Positions 34,101 to 44,631 of a DNA stretch of 64,000 bases are shown piece after piece. The position numbers were made by a program, and so were the translations under genes. How positions within the stretch are numbered: position 1 is the stretch's first letter; each line of letters starts with the position of its first letter. The stretch is taken from positions 16,859,114-16,923,113 of the forward strand of contig OX377206.1 of assembly GCA_947396885.1 (NCBI GenBank), read 5' to 3'. The notes beneath the pieces were generated by a model, which made no database searches, was not told the origin of the DNA, and saw nothing but the letters and a program-made list of their open reading frames with translations. Source of the DNA: Heligmosomoides polygyrus polygyrus. Its lineage: Eukaryota > Nematoda > Chromadorea > Rhabditida > Heligmosomidae.

Positions 34101-36866
34101 AAAACCCAATGGCAACATCGTTTGTCCATTTCATTGTCTTTATCCATAAATCTTATTAGCTGATTCCGTGAAATTGCTTCATATGATGCCTCACTTATTG
34201 TGCAGGTTCTCGAGCAACCCGAACGCTTTCTATACTAACAGAGAGTTGCCGCTATTTAGGTGGATCACCCTCCTCTTAGGAAGACGGAGACGTTAGGCCT
34301 GGCAATACAGATTCACCATAAAAACCTCGAAAGGCACAAAGCAAAAATACAAACAACAATTCTATACAATACCGAGGTTTTATGACGAGAGAAGGTGGAG
34401 GTTTTTTCTAACGTAGCTGGTGGATTAAGGGGTGTATGGAAAAAGTGATTCCTTACACATACTCAAAGTATTTCACTCAAAACTGTAATAAAAGAATCGA
34501 TTCCGTTTAAATTTCAGTACAAGGATATCAGGGCTCGACTGATTGTTATTGACAGTCTATTTAATTCAACGGCATACATGTGAGTTTAATTGTATTAGAT
34601 GTTAGAAAAGCACTCATTTGTTGATGGAGTGTTCTTCAAATGAATGCTGTTTTTTTTTCAGAAATCTCACTCGAAAAGTAGCCGTCACGGCCTACCGCAG
34701 CATTGGTTTGGCCCTTAGGGCTACCCTGCATCTGATGAACGACGAATTCGACCTTACCAAGTACACGTTAGTTTTATCGGCTTTTGTTCATGTTAGTAGT
34801 AATCAGCTGCAGACATACAACGCGGCCGTCGTGCTGTGTGTAGAATGTGGCCCAAGACTGCAGCAAAATTTGGTCAATTGTATTGAACACCACAACAATT
34901 ATTATGGTACGGCAAACATGTCGAGGAAAGACCTTTAGAAACATAAAGCAGTCACTTGTCACCTGTGTCACTCGCCGATCGTCGAGCACCTCGAGCGAGC
35001 GCACGCCCTCTGGAGTTTTGAAAGTACAATAGTGCCATCATTGTCAACCCTCATGATGGTTGACATAGCTATCGATTTTTCGCGCCGCCCGGCGGCGCCG
35101 CATCGCTTATATAAGACCCACGCACACTTCTGCGACAGCGCGGCGCGGCCATGATGAAGCATAGGGCCGCGAAGGCCGCGGCGCGACGCTGCGACACGTG
35201 CCGCAGGCAGGGGGCATGCACACTCTTGCGACTGTCACGGCGGCTATCACAGGCGACGCCGCGCTGAGTGCCGCAGGCTGGAATGGTTCAAACCCTTCCT
35301 CAGGGCGTGGCATCCACGGGGACGTCGGTCCCGTTGCCTAAAACGGTGCTCTAACGCGCCCGCGCCGCGACCGCCGGATTTCGCGGAGGTAGCTGTCGCC
35401 CCACTTGCCGCGCCGCGGTGTCGCAGAAGTGTGCATGGGCCTATACTTCGCCGCCCCAAAACACAACATCTGACGGAATTTCGGGTTACGGTATTCGGCG
35501 AAACGCCCCGCTGGAGGGAAGGACGCGGGGCGGGGCGATCAGCTGCGGCAGACTCGGTGTGGAGTGGAAAATTTTTATTTTATTTTATATTTTTTCCGCC
35601 GGCGCAGAGGAAAGCTCAAAATTAGAGAAGGGAGAGAACTCCAGGTGTGACTGATCTAACTTTTAAGATACCACTCTAAGATACTTTGCCGGTACGGGTG
35701 ACTAAGGTCATGATACCAATTTCGAAGTTCGGGCGAATTTGTTCGATCGCTCCTCTGCCTCCTGAGTTCTGAAAGTACAATAGTGCCACAATTTTGCTAC
35801 ACCTTTTTTGTTCTAATGATTGGGGAACCTAAACAAAAAAGCCATAGCGCGAGACAGGGCGAATTCGGGCGCTGACGGAAGCAATCAAACTCAAACAAAT
35901 TGGTATTGGAGCGCGATATGCTGTCGCGATTTACGGCCGTGCTAGAACGGCATGTTTCTGTTTAAATTCTTGCTGATTTCAAAATTTTCAGGAGCAGTCC
36001 TGACCGGGAGGGGGATAGAGTAAGACCTGCAATATCAGTGAGGACTATAAGGAAAAGTGCTAACCTTATTCAGAAAAATGCTAAGTTTCTGAAATTCTTC
36101 GATGAGTCGTTCGGCCACATTTTAACACCATTAATTAGTTAAATTCGTTAAATCGATATCTGTTAGATGTACACCGCTGCTTCCTACTTTAGTTGTAGTC
36201 GTTTATACATAGCAATACCCGAGTTAATGTTTTATTCATTTTGTTCTAGTCTTTAACTTAGTTTTTCTCTTTGTGCATTTTCTTTTATGGATATCCACGT
36301 ACATGCAAATAAAAAATAAATATGTCATCGTGTTTTGCATATTTGGAACATTGGTAGTGCATCACAAAATGCCGACAAGGAATATGTTGTAAATTATACC
36401 ATCGCAGCAAGCTCCATGATAAATGATAAAGGATAAAGGACGGCGTTATTCAATTCCTTTTGGGATGCGCCGCGCATTCTACTTCTACGTGATATCGTGG
36501 AGGCGATTTGAATAAAAATTTTTGGAACGCTCCACGAATTTGCGTGTTATTCTTGCGCAGGGGCCATGATAGTAGTCTTCTCTCTATTGTTCCAATTTTA
36601 GTATATGTTCAGGAATGAACAAAAAATGCAAAGCTCATCACACCACCAGCACATCTATTCGGCTGATACTTCCCGTGAATCAAATTATTCTCGGGACAGT
36701 ATCGTCATTTATATTTACGTTGTAGCAAATCTTCACTGTCAGAACTTCAACTTGTCGTTTTAGGCTTATAAGAATGGAGAGAATGCCTTGTCAAACTAAC
36801 GGGTACGACTGCGGCTTTTATATGACGCTGTTCGCTGAGCACTTCTCGAAACATGACTCTTGGAAG
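31024..36866 (+). CDS. Ulp1/SENP-like (C48) cysteine peptidase gene, partial multi-exon model
   Basis: C48 peptidases cleave SUMO or related modifiers using a His-Asp-Cys triad. Candidate exons: 31024-31162 (VDDFRRYLRPG, like the N-terminal Ulp1 block), 31233-31324, 31407-31486 (LMIPVCLSGHW, like the I-P-hydrophobic...HW catalytic-His block), 31560-31595 or 31538-31595, 34518-34579 (RLIVIDSLFN, catalytic-Asp block), 34662-34766, 36764-36866 (CQTNGYDCGFYM, catalytic-Cys block; Cys codon 36810-36812). The last three have AG/GT sites and matching phases: the AT|A and AC|G codons are completed across introns without stops. The order His, Asp, Cys matches the family. The link from the His exon to the next exon is unsettled: the simplest join gives a stop after HWVLECFN. 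First and last exons are not identified. It could be host or transposon-borne. Confidence 0.6.
31233..31486 (+). CDS. Two candidate exons leading to the HW motif
   Basis: 31233-31324 (CDPEVFTNILAVCRKFPEQ) starts after TTTCAGAG in the phase needed by the previous exon and can end before GTACGG. 31407-31486 starts after TTTGCCAACAG in phase 0 and ends GGGCACTG before GTAAGG, giving IPVCLSGH plus a split Trp codon. The intron between would be 82 bp. Confidence 0.42.
32450..32545. mobile_element. Solo end of the 25.24-kb foldback family
   Basis: CAGAGAGAGGCGATTCTGCTCATATACAACACTTGGG matches 25630-25670 almost base for base. It lies inside a large intron of the peptidase model. Confidence 0.65.
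32920..33320. repeat. Two direct copies of a roughly 90-bp segment
   Basis: CATGCTTTCGCCCAATCGGTTGATAGG (about 33050) and CATGCTTTCGCCCACTGGATTGGTAGG (about 33247), each followed by ATTGTGCAC-GCGCACT. No gene seen. Confidence 0.6.
33840..34105 (+). mobile_element. Left part of the TTCCG-rich hAT-like family, with a 16-bp-stem hairpin
   Basis: Begins CAGGAATGTGCGGAATTTCC, close to the terminal CAGGGATGTGC at 39140, and follows that copy for about 220 bp. The hairpin 34067-34101 has perfect 16-bp arms. Confidence 0.6.
34518..34579 (+). CDS. Exon with catalytic-Asp block (IVIDSL) of C48-like peptidase
   Basis: Acceptor AAATTTCAG, donor GTGAGT, 62 nt, ends in phase 2. Encodes YKDIRARLIVIDSLFNSTAY. 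The Asp of IDSL is codon 34551-34553. Confidence 0.62.
34662..34766 (+). CDS. Helical-linker exon of C48-like peptidase
   Basis: Acceptor TTTTTTTTCAG, donor GTTAGT. It completes the split Ile codon of the previous exon and encodes NLTRKVAVTAYRSIGL then ALRATLHLMNDEFDLTKY. 82-bp intron before it. A helical region between Asp and Cys blocks is expected in this family. Confidence 0.6.
35108..35445. mobile_element. Longer GC-rich MITE of the CTTCTGCGGC family
   Basis: Left TATAAGACCCACGCACACTT, right complement of TATAGGCCCATGCACACTTC. Inserted in an intron of the peptidase model, next to a GAAAGTACAATAGTGCC end at 35020-35037. Confidence 0.65.
35690..35790. mobile_element. Second GAAAGTACAATAGTGCC repeat end
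   Basis: GGTACGGGTGACTAAGGTCATG then CTCCTGAGTTCTGAAAGTACAATAGTGCC; matches the pattern at 13.95 and 30.4 kb. Confidence 0.5.
36422..36513 (-). mobile_element. SINE fragment (3' end)
   Basis: GATAAAGGATAAAGGACGGCG then GATGCGCC and CATTCTACTTCTACG, matching 9045-9125. The tRNA head is missing: a truncated copy or the edge of a deletion. Confidence 0.7.
36764..36866 (+). CDS. Exon with catalytic-Cys block (QTNGYDCG) of C48-like peptidase
   Basis: Acceptor CGTTTTAG, donor GTAAGT. The first base completes the ACG codon begun in the previous exon. RMERMPCQTNGYDCGFYM contains the family's Gln (oxyanion hole), Asn and DCG signature. Ends in phase 0, so further exon(s) should follow. Confidence 0.65.
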
Positions 36867-37411
36867 GTAAGTTGATTTCAAGTCGGTTGACTTTAATAAT
36901 GGAATACTGTTCAAGCTGTGGACTAGCTAACTAAAAAGATAATACTCTCCATAGATTTACTGCTTTCTAAACAAATTGCGGAATATCGCCACTGGCTGCA
37001 GGACCGGGAGGCGGAACTTTTACTCACTTTTGACGTCAGCCATCGGCTGGCAGTGCGCACGAGATTTACTCACAGGAGTTCCATCAGTGAGCTTCTTGCT
37101 GTCTAGTACTGCAATAACGTGGAACATAACGGGAACTGGTTACTGCTACTAACAGCAAACTAACTAAGGGGTCGTTTAGTGTGCGTGCGACGCGCGACGC
37201 GATGCATGTGTAGCAAGGATGAGCGGATTAACCGTTATCCGTTATCCGTTATCCGGTTTCGGTGGGTTTTGGCCTATCCGTTTTGTTGTTCGTTATCCGG
37301 GGATTTTTCGCCGGATAACGAAAAACAAAATGTGGCAAGCTTGTGATTACTTATCGTTAGTTCAATATAAGGACAATTTTAACACATTCACGACGAGAGT
37401 GTTTCCGCGCC

Positions 37412-37506
37412 TAAGGCCTTTGTCATACCATCGCTCACCCCGAGCGACGCCTAATGATATGCATCCATATCGATTCCATCACGCCGCCCGATCGATATGG
37501 GAGCGC
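37412..37506. mobile_element. MITE fragment, GGCCTTTGTCATACCATCG family, copy 2
   Basis: Left end plus centre (CGATATGGGAGC), right end lost. Nested in the hAT-like element; absent from its other copy. Confidence 0.65.
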
Positions 37507-38482
37507 GACGACCGACTGCCATTTTAGCCCGCGTATGTGCGTTTATTATGCTTCTGTAATGGGAGAAGTTCTGTCTTTTAGTTACCACGAAACCAATCAT
37601 ATTTCTGTATACGAAAAACCCAACATTGATTTCTTACTACAGTTTGGGAATTTGAAAAGAAAATCGGGCGCAACTAGTGGACGAGGGGGGGGGGGCAGTC
37701 CATCAGTACTCGAAAAAGTTACGGGTTTTTACCAGTTTGACCTAGGCCCCTCTCGGTGCAACTTGCATTACACGTACGTACGCGTACAATGGGGGAAATT
37801 CCACGTCACCAAATCCGACTGCTATGCTTATGGCGGTCGAAGCCAAGGACTGCCCCCCTCGTCCACGTGTTGCGCCGAAAATCGAACAAAAACATCAATA
37901 AAGAAAGTTTTTCCCAAAAGTCCTCCGTCCACTCAAATGAGTAGACATCGTCGCGAATGTGTTTAAAAAATCGTCTTGTGTTTTTTCCACTAGCAGTCGA
38001 AACACGCTTGCAATGCCAGGTCGGTGCCTTCTCAGAGTTCTCAATGCTATAATTAGACTAAACTTTCTAATTTCTCATAGCGCATTTGAAATGCTGGACA
38101 CTGCCTTGCTCATTTCTATTTGTGGGGTTTTCACCAAAATTTCTTGTAGCATAATGTACGATCTGGAAAAAACCAGTTGATCAGTGGATAAAAGGGTAAA
38201 TGTCCACAGGAATCACTTCGCTTTAAGGATGTGCTAGATACTCCGCATCTACACGTCCTTTTAGCGCTCTTTGAAACCATGGCACTAGCAGCAATCTACA
38301 ATTTACCCTTTCCAGAGCAATAGAGCGGGTTTTATTATTTTTTTATTTGCTCTGGGCAAGAATTAGTGTTAAATTTAATTGGAGAGTGAACAAAAAGCGG
38401 CTCTTTTTACCGACTGTTCCACCCAAGCCCAGAAATTCCCGTGAGATCTATCCATAGTGACTTGATTGCAGCTGAAAAACAT

Positions 38483-38747
38483 GATTAAAGGATATAAGAC
38501 GACGGTAGAGCGACACGCATTCTATTTTTACGTGATATGCTGGAGTCACTTTGAATGCGTATTTCGCCTACACTATGACTTGCGGTGGTCAGCCGATTGA
38601 CAATTCTGCTCGGACAAGCTTGGTACCAATACATCGAGCCCGAAATGATGGAAGGATTGGTTGACCTGGAGGGGAAATCCGAACCAAGAACATTGAGTCG
38701 GAGAGCATGCGAGAGGCGGCACTTTCGACTGCACTACCACGTGCCTT
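38483..38747 (-). mobile_element. Nearly full-length SINE copy
   Basis: Same order as at 9043-9336: ATTAAAGGATATAAG tail, CATTCTATTTTTACGTG, ATGACTTGCGGTGG, box-B complement GGAAATCCGAACC (38669 region), box-A complement CGACTGCACTACC. It occupies the same place as the SINE in the other copy of the host element. Confidence 0.72.
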
Positions 38748-39139
38748 GAAGAAAAAACACCAATAAGAATGTTATACTTGACTTATTCGTCATGTGACAT
38801 GAACAGTGTTACAATCACCGATCTAACATTAGAGAAAGAATGGTTTAAAAGTAGTTTTAATTTTTGTTGTTTGTTCGTTATCCGTTTTTCCGTTATCCGT
38901 CCATTTTTGGTCAAAATTAACCGTTATCCGTTATCCGGATTTAAAAAATTTTATTATCTGCTCATCCCTGATGAGTAGTAGCCAAATTGATCGAGTGATT
39001 GATCAATCCGGCCACTGCACATGGCATCGCGTCGCACGTCGCGCGCACACTAAACAACCCCTAACACTAGTAGCTGACTATTGCTGTAACTACTGTTGTG
39101 ATGAGGTTCTTACTGTTAGTAGGAAGTTAGTGATATTAG

Positions 39140-40566
39140 CAGGGATGTGCAGAATTTCCGTTTCCGTGTTCCGAATTCCGATTTCCGGCCATTTTGGGTT
39201 TTTCTGTTCCGTTCCGCGTTCCGCCTGTTTTTGCGCCGGAAGGCGGAAACAGAAATGGGCACTGCTCCAAACTAGTTTTCTATTGAACACAATCAGCGCA
39301 TCAGTTAAAAAGATTTCTCCTTCATATAATTGTGAGAAAAATACTGTTTGACGACTCTGTCTTAATATTCTTGAAATTGGTTAGACTACCAAAAAAGCAC
39401 TCAAAAATGACAACGGCTGGGTACAGGGCAAAATTATTGTGCCACAAGGCTATGTTTGCACTGTATGCTAAGAAAATGCACTCAACATTTGAACGATCAT
39501 AAAATTCTTGATCCATTAGTTACAAATAGCTTAGTAAGCATATACTGCACTATCGTGAAGCAAAGAGTTCAGTGGAGGTTGTGGTTTGTGCTCCAAGATA
39601 ACATCAGCATTCCTGATCAAAGTTGCAAATTTCAATTTTTAATTTCGTTAGGTGTGATATTCATCCACATGGAGTTATGCTATTCATTTTTTTAATGAAG
39701 CATCACAAATATCCACCATGAGCTGTTATTTTGACTGACTGTGGTGACTTATTGAATTCTGACACAAAACTATTGCTTCGAGAACCATCTCGGAACTGTC
39801 CAGTAACCTTGGGTGTAGGGTTTCCAGGCTGGCCCAGACTGAATATTCCTGTGGAAGTGTGGACCCACCATGACTAATCAGTCATCCAGTTATCGTTTTT
39901 GATCTCAGAATGAATTCTGAGTACTAGTTTTGGTGATTACAAAGTAACTGCTAATGTTGAGTATGCAGATATCTCCGCAGTCACGCCGTCCATGATGCCA
40001 CAGGTTTCCAAAGGTGTTGAGAGTAATCTCTTTCGTGGTCGGAAAATCATCAAGGTGCTACTCCAGTTTTTGACTTCACCCGAGTCAGTTTTTTTTAAAT
40101 GCGGGTCTGTAAGTAACCTTAAGAGATTAAGTCGGTTAAGTCTACCGTTCAAAAAATAGCAGCATCAAAAAAGTCAGCGAAAAACGTCGCAGGAACTAGA
40201 TATGGAAAGATTGCATGCTGAAATAGTGAGAAATAGTGAGATAAGATCCTGAATTTGTTTTCGTTCATTGCTCAGCCCCAGCTAAAAGGTTATCATAGAA
40301 ATATTATGAATTCTTGCATCTGTATGCTCTGTTATGATGAGGATGAGCATTAATCCGTGGAGGGTTCTTTCGACCGCAAAGTTCTGAGCAGGAAAAGGTG
40401 CAATAGGAGCTGCTTCTGACACCGTTTCAGATGCAATTTTTGAAAAATGGCGAACATGTGTCATTTCCGTTTCCGTGTTTCGTATTCCGGTTTCCGGCCG
40501 TTTTTGAGCGTTTCCGTTCCGTCTTTCGTCTTCCGCTTTTCCCAGAAAAATTTCCGCACATCCCTG
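39140..40566 (+). mobile_element. hAT-like non-autonomous element (TTCCG-rich)
   Basis: Termini CAGGGATGTGC at both ends in inverted orientation, flanked by GATATTAG (39132-39139) and GATGTTAG (40567-40574), a 7/8 target duplication. TTTCCG repeats sit at both ends. Relatives at 9743-10055 and 33840-34105. No transposase recognised. Confidence 0.75.
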
Positions 40567-40574
40567 GATGTTAG

Positions 40575-41480
40575 TATATCTGATAGTCTAAGGTCATTAG
40601 TAGAAACCTTATTTATACGATTTTGATGTCTAGTTTGACACTTCTCTAGTCGAATCGAGAATTATTCTAGACAAGCATGGTGCTTTTGAAATCAAAGTGA
40701 GCATCTTCCAAATCAAAACGACCATCTTTCGGTTAAAGTAGTGGATCTCTAAAGAGAACAGATTAATTGTCTGTTCAAAGAAATCTTCGCACAATTTTCT
40801 TTGAAATTTTTTAGTTGACATGCGTCTGAGTGTCGAATGAGTGCGAAAATTTTCTTAGACATTTTTATATTTTGAGATTTAATTTTGTTTCATAGCGCAA
40901 TAAGGCAGCAATCATTTAGTACGTTAAAAAGGGATCGCGCCATGCATCCGATTAACTCGCCGCGTTTGTCATTTGAGTGAGGGTATGAATGATGCTTACA
41001 TGAAGTTGAAAATGTGTGCTCTTTACTTGTTTTTGTTGAGTATTACAGGTGTGGAAACTGCATGCAAGCAGAAATTTGGCTATCAATCAACCAAACAGAC
41101 GTCTTAGACGAGGGCATGGCGTAATCTCTTTTTATGGTATAAAAATGGCCGCCTTTCTGCTCCTTAGAACAAGCTTTAAACCCTATTTAACCCCTATTTT
41201 AATCAGAAAATTAGAATTTCATAAAATTTCAAACAATATCTTCACTTATTGAGCAGGTAAACTAAATATTAAAGAAATCATTTTGAAAGTTTTGCTTTAA
41301 CAAAAATTATTCAAAACTTTTTGTAGAGTGTCCAGTGCAACGTGGAATGAGCTCGTTTTGAATTGGAAGACGTTCCGCTTTTCTCCTTTTTCTTTTCAAA
41401 AGCGTTAGATCTGTTAAAAATAGTGTCCAATTTGGTGTGATAATTGTGTGTACAGACTGCAACATGGTTTAACATAGACA
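40575..41480. other. No assigned gene; one weak exon-like stretch
   Basis: After TATTACAG the frame 41049-41119 reads VWKLHASRNLAINQPNRRLR in the phase left open by the exon ending at 36866. It has no motif and is only a weak candidate for a following exon. Confidence 0.25.
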
Positions 41481-41794
41481 ATCAGCAAGGCCGGGACGAC
41501 GATTGGCAGTTTGCCGTCCGTCGATAATCGGTGCAGGATCCACGCGTACGGAGCCTGCAAACCGTACGCGTTGGGGGACGGTCAGGAGGTGCACGGGAGA
41601 CGGTCAGTATGTACGAAATAGGCCACGCCCCTGCTGGGGGCGTCGCGTCAGGAGGTACAGAGCTGTTCTGCGGACCGGAAACTTTTGTTTTGCGTGTAAA
41701 AGGTTTCGTAAGGCGCCCGATGGTGCGGTTTTTTTCTAGTTTTGCCTCGCGCGGCGACTCTGCGTCTCTGCCCCATGCTTAAAGATAGGGCTTC

Positions 41795-41830
41795 CGCGTT
41801 GCCGCAAAAGTGTGCGGAGGGCTTTACTTG
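41795..41830. mobile_element. Solo end of the CTTCTGCGGC MITE family
   Basis: CGCGTTGCCGCAAAAGTGTG then GGAGGGCTTTA; the complement matches the TIR of 10131-10222. The opposite end is not clear. Confidence 0.4.
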
Positions 41831-41894
41831 TCGCCCTTCACTGGTTGCTACTGCTCCTCCCTTCATAGGTCCCCTTTATTACTCTGAACCCCTA

Positions 41895-42080
41895 TGCACG
41901 TTGAACGAGGTCCTCACCACATCTTCGGGATTCCGACGGAGGTTGGACGATATCAGCAGCACGTCTTCTGAACTCCGACCCACGTTGGACGATATCTGCG
42001 GCACGTCTTCTGAACGTCGACGCACGTTGTACGATGTCCTCGGCACGTGTTTTGAATTCCGGCGCTTTGCGCATGATCCC
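41895..42080. repeat. 42-bp minisatellite, about four units
   Basis: GCACGTCTTCTGAACTCCGAC followed by CACGTTGGACGATATC repeats every 42 bp. The period is a multiple of three, so the minus strand stays open with a repeating ADIVQ..SEFRRRA unit. Tandem DNA, not necessarily coding. Confidence 0.85.
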
Positions 42081-42317
42081 CATCCGTACGCAGACGCGTT
42101 GCCCGTTCAGTATATCGTAAATGTGGTGATCCGTTGCCGCATTTTAAGATCGCCAGCAATCACCCGTGGATAACCTTGGAGAAATATCGGCTGGTGCCGC
42201 CCTCTCAAAGATATTCCTTGGCTGTGGTCCACCTCCCTGACGGACACGTGACATTAACTGAATTAAATGTAGTGGAATCACCACCTATATATAAAAGAGT
42301 TTGTCCGTCGAGTGATA

Positions 42318-42442
42318 TAATCTAAGTGAGGTACGCCGCATCACCCAGCGAGAGCGGTCGAATGATCTAACCTAAGTGAAGTACGCCGCATCACCCACAG
42401 CGAGAGCGGTCGAATGACCAAACCTAAGTGAGGTACGCCGCC
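42318..42442. repeat. Tandem repeat of about 52 bp, 2.5 units
   Basis: CCTAAGTGAAGTACGCCGCATCACCCA..GCGAGAGCGGTCGAATGA repeats three times with few changes. Confidence 0.8.
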
Positions 42443-42444
42443 AC

Positions 42445-43540
42445 TAAAGGGAAAAGAGTATAAGATGGGACTTCGAGGATGGAGAATCAACTGCGACCAG
42501 GAGGTAGCGACTTGGACGAAGCATCGAGATGGGGGGAGGGGGTCGATAGCGGGATCATTGAAGCAGGCTAGAAGGTGACACCAAGAAGGGTTTAGGCATT
42601 AAGGAGGGACCAGTAGGGAGTTAACAATCGGGGGGGGGGAGGGGAGCTGTTAAGAGGATCAGTAAGGGGATCCATTGCCAGTAAAAGAGTACGGACTTAG
42701 AAGGTGTGACATCGATGACACACAATGAGCGTTCGTTCGCTGTCGTCGTGTGTGAGCGTGGGAGAGCTACTTAATTGGGGAGAGTAGTAAGGAGGATTCC
42801 GAGGTGGAGGGGTTCTACCTGGAAGAAGGGACCTGGAGTCGGGACCAGGACTAGGAACCAACAAGAAGGGAGCCGTAAGGGAATTCATACGGGGAACAAG
42901 GAATCTGCCATATGCATAGCCTCATCAGGCTCGACATAGCGGCGGCTGCGCGCGCTTCTGAGCTTCTTAATTCGGAAGGCGGGTCTTCTGAGCTTCCGGA
43001 TCCTGAATATAGGCCCTCTACGTCGCGCAACAAGCGTACTGATTCTGAATATGTGTCACCTACGTCTGCCATTAGCATGGGAGGCCCACTAAGGATGTGG
43101 TGGAAAAGAGCAGTAAGGGAACCTCTAGGGTTTACCAGGAGAGCGAGCAGGAAGGAAAGGAACAACCTGGAGAAGGGGCCAGGAGGGAAAACCAGCAAGA
43201 AGAGACCAGTAGGGGTTAAAAGTGGAAACAAAAAAGTAGGCCAGGAGTTGGGACCAGGAGGGTGAGGGAACTAAAGAGGGAAGGGAAGACCAGTAAAGGC
43301 GGACCAGCAATTAGATCCAGTAAAAAGAAACGAGTGAGGGGAACCTGGCTTCGGAAGAGATGTCAACGATACCCGGAAACGCTAGATGTTGAGCATGAGA
43401 ACGGATGCGGAAGAGCAACCTGAGGGGCAGAAGTACTGCGCAGAGCAAACCAATGCACGGTCCGGAGAGAAGGCCTATGATGAAGGTACCGAAGTGGCGA
43501 ACGGCTTGATGCCGATAAAGCACGCAGCAGGTCCTAGATG
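42445..43540. repeat. G-rich dispersed repeat with GGACCAG units, inverse to 7.2-7.7 kb
   Basis: Many GGACCAG/GGGACCAGTAGGG units (42450-42880, 43125-43330). Around 42900-43440 the complement follows 7260-7640. The complement also resembles the CACTGGTCCC array at 57.15-57.53 kb. No credible gene. Confidence 0.6.
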
Positions 43541-44490
43541 TTAGCGAATTTTAAGTTTTACAACAACTACTTTCCATAGGTCAATGATGCTGCAAAGTCG
43601 CGCGAGGAGCGCAAGTGCGAGACACGCCTTTAGGCGTGTCGGAGCACTTGTAACCTAGAACTCCACTGTCTGACGCTGTTTCCCGTATAAAAGAGAAAAT
43701 TACTTCCGTGACAAGTCCATCCTTCGGTTGCCATTCGGTAATCGATTCGATGAGCACTTCAAAAAATCTTGTAGGAAAAACACTTGAGTAATCCTTAGGA
43801 ATTAACACTGGAAACATTATAGGGTCCAATTTCGGAGTTGATATCGCTCTTTCAGGTAGAAAATGTCGTGTGCACGACATCCTGGAAAAATCTCAAAAAA
43901 TGGAAGATCTCTCATTGACTAGAAATCTGCCAGCAGATAATTATTATTTTTAATTGTAGAACAGTCAGCATTTAAAACTTTTCTAATATTCAGTCTTAGT
44001 TCGTAGTCTTAACTTCAGGAAACGAAGGTGCGGGGGAGTCGCCACATGGTCGCAGCCACACCTGATGAAAAACTTATTAGGAGATACAAACATCACCTAA
44101 AAACCTTAAAATAGGAGAGAATCCTCTGCCAAAGGCGAGGGAGTACGACCCCCCCCCTCCTCAAAACGGCGTCACAGTACGACCCTCACACTCCCCTTCG
44201 ATTGTCGAGCCTCATTCCCTTAGCCTGGTCACGGTAGGTATTGGTGGGAATGTGTTGCTGTTGGCTGCTCTTGAAACAATCGACCTGAGCGGGGAAGCTC
44301 GTAGAGGAAATTGTTTCACTGGGAAACTTCATGGAGGAAACTTCATGGAGGAGGAGTCGCCCACATTTGTCAGGATCGACACTATGAGATCTCAAGCGAC
44401 CTCTCAACAGGATATAGTTTTTCATCTTTATTTCAGGATACTAAAATGTTTTCTTCCGTCTTTCTGAGAGTAATTCTTAAAAAAGTCTAT
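43540..44490. other. No recognised gene
   Basis: Short frames without motifs. Confidence 0.5.
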
Positions 44491-44494
44491 TTAG

Positions 44495-44631
44495 TTGTTG
44501 TCCGACGCTGGACTTGCAAAAGCAGCGCTATGTCCTGATTGGGAAACTGCGTTTCGAAACCGCGTTGAAGTCATTCGAGCTGAAATTGCCGCATATGCCG
44601 AAAGTCTTGCAGGCCGCAAATTAGGACTGTT
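44495..44631 (+). CDS. Candidate exon, function unknown
   Basis: Frame LSDAGLAKAALCPDWETAF then RNRVEVIRAEIAAYAESLAG has protein-like composition (amphipathic, Ala/Glu-rich). Preceded by CTATTTAG and followed by GTACGT. It could belong to the same transcript as the peptidase or to another gene. Confidence 0.3.

Larger units (their letters stand above)
37214..38970 (+). mobile_element. hAT-like non-autonomous element, copy 1 (GTTATCCG-rich)
   Basis: Termini AAGGATGAGC on the left and complement of CAGGGATGAGC on the right, flanked by ATGTGTAG (37206-37213) and ATGAGTAG (38971-38978), a 7/8 target duplication. The ends are rich in CGTTATCCG repeats. It contains a MITE fragment (37412-37506), an ORF-poor centre and a SINE (38483-38747). 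Copy 2 is at 58242-59883, inverted. No transposase frame seen. Confidence 0.75.
37167..39062. mobile_element. Foldback element split by a hAT-like insertion
   Basis: Left arm 37167-37205 (GTTTAGTGTGCGTGCGACGC) and right arm 39024-39062 are near-perfect complements over 39 bp. The element at 37214-38970 sits between them, inside an original spacer of only about 50-60 bp. Confidence 0.65.

Noticed and set aside
37020..37050. TGACGTCA as a CRE promoter element
   Set aside because: A single 8-bp match in an intron-like region with no associated transcript start is not evidence.
42318..42442. CRISPR-like array
   Set aside because: Units are contiguous tandem copies without variable spacers, in a eukaryotic genome.
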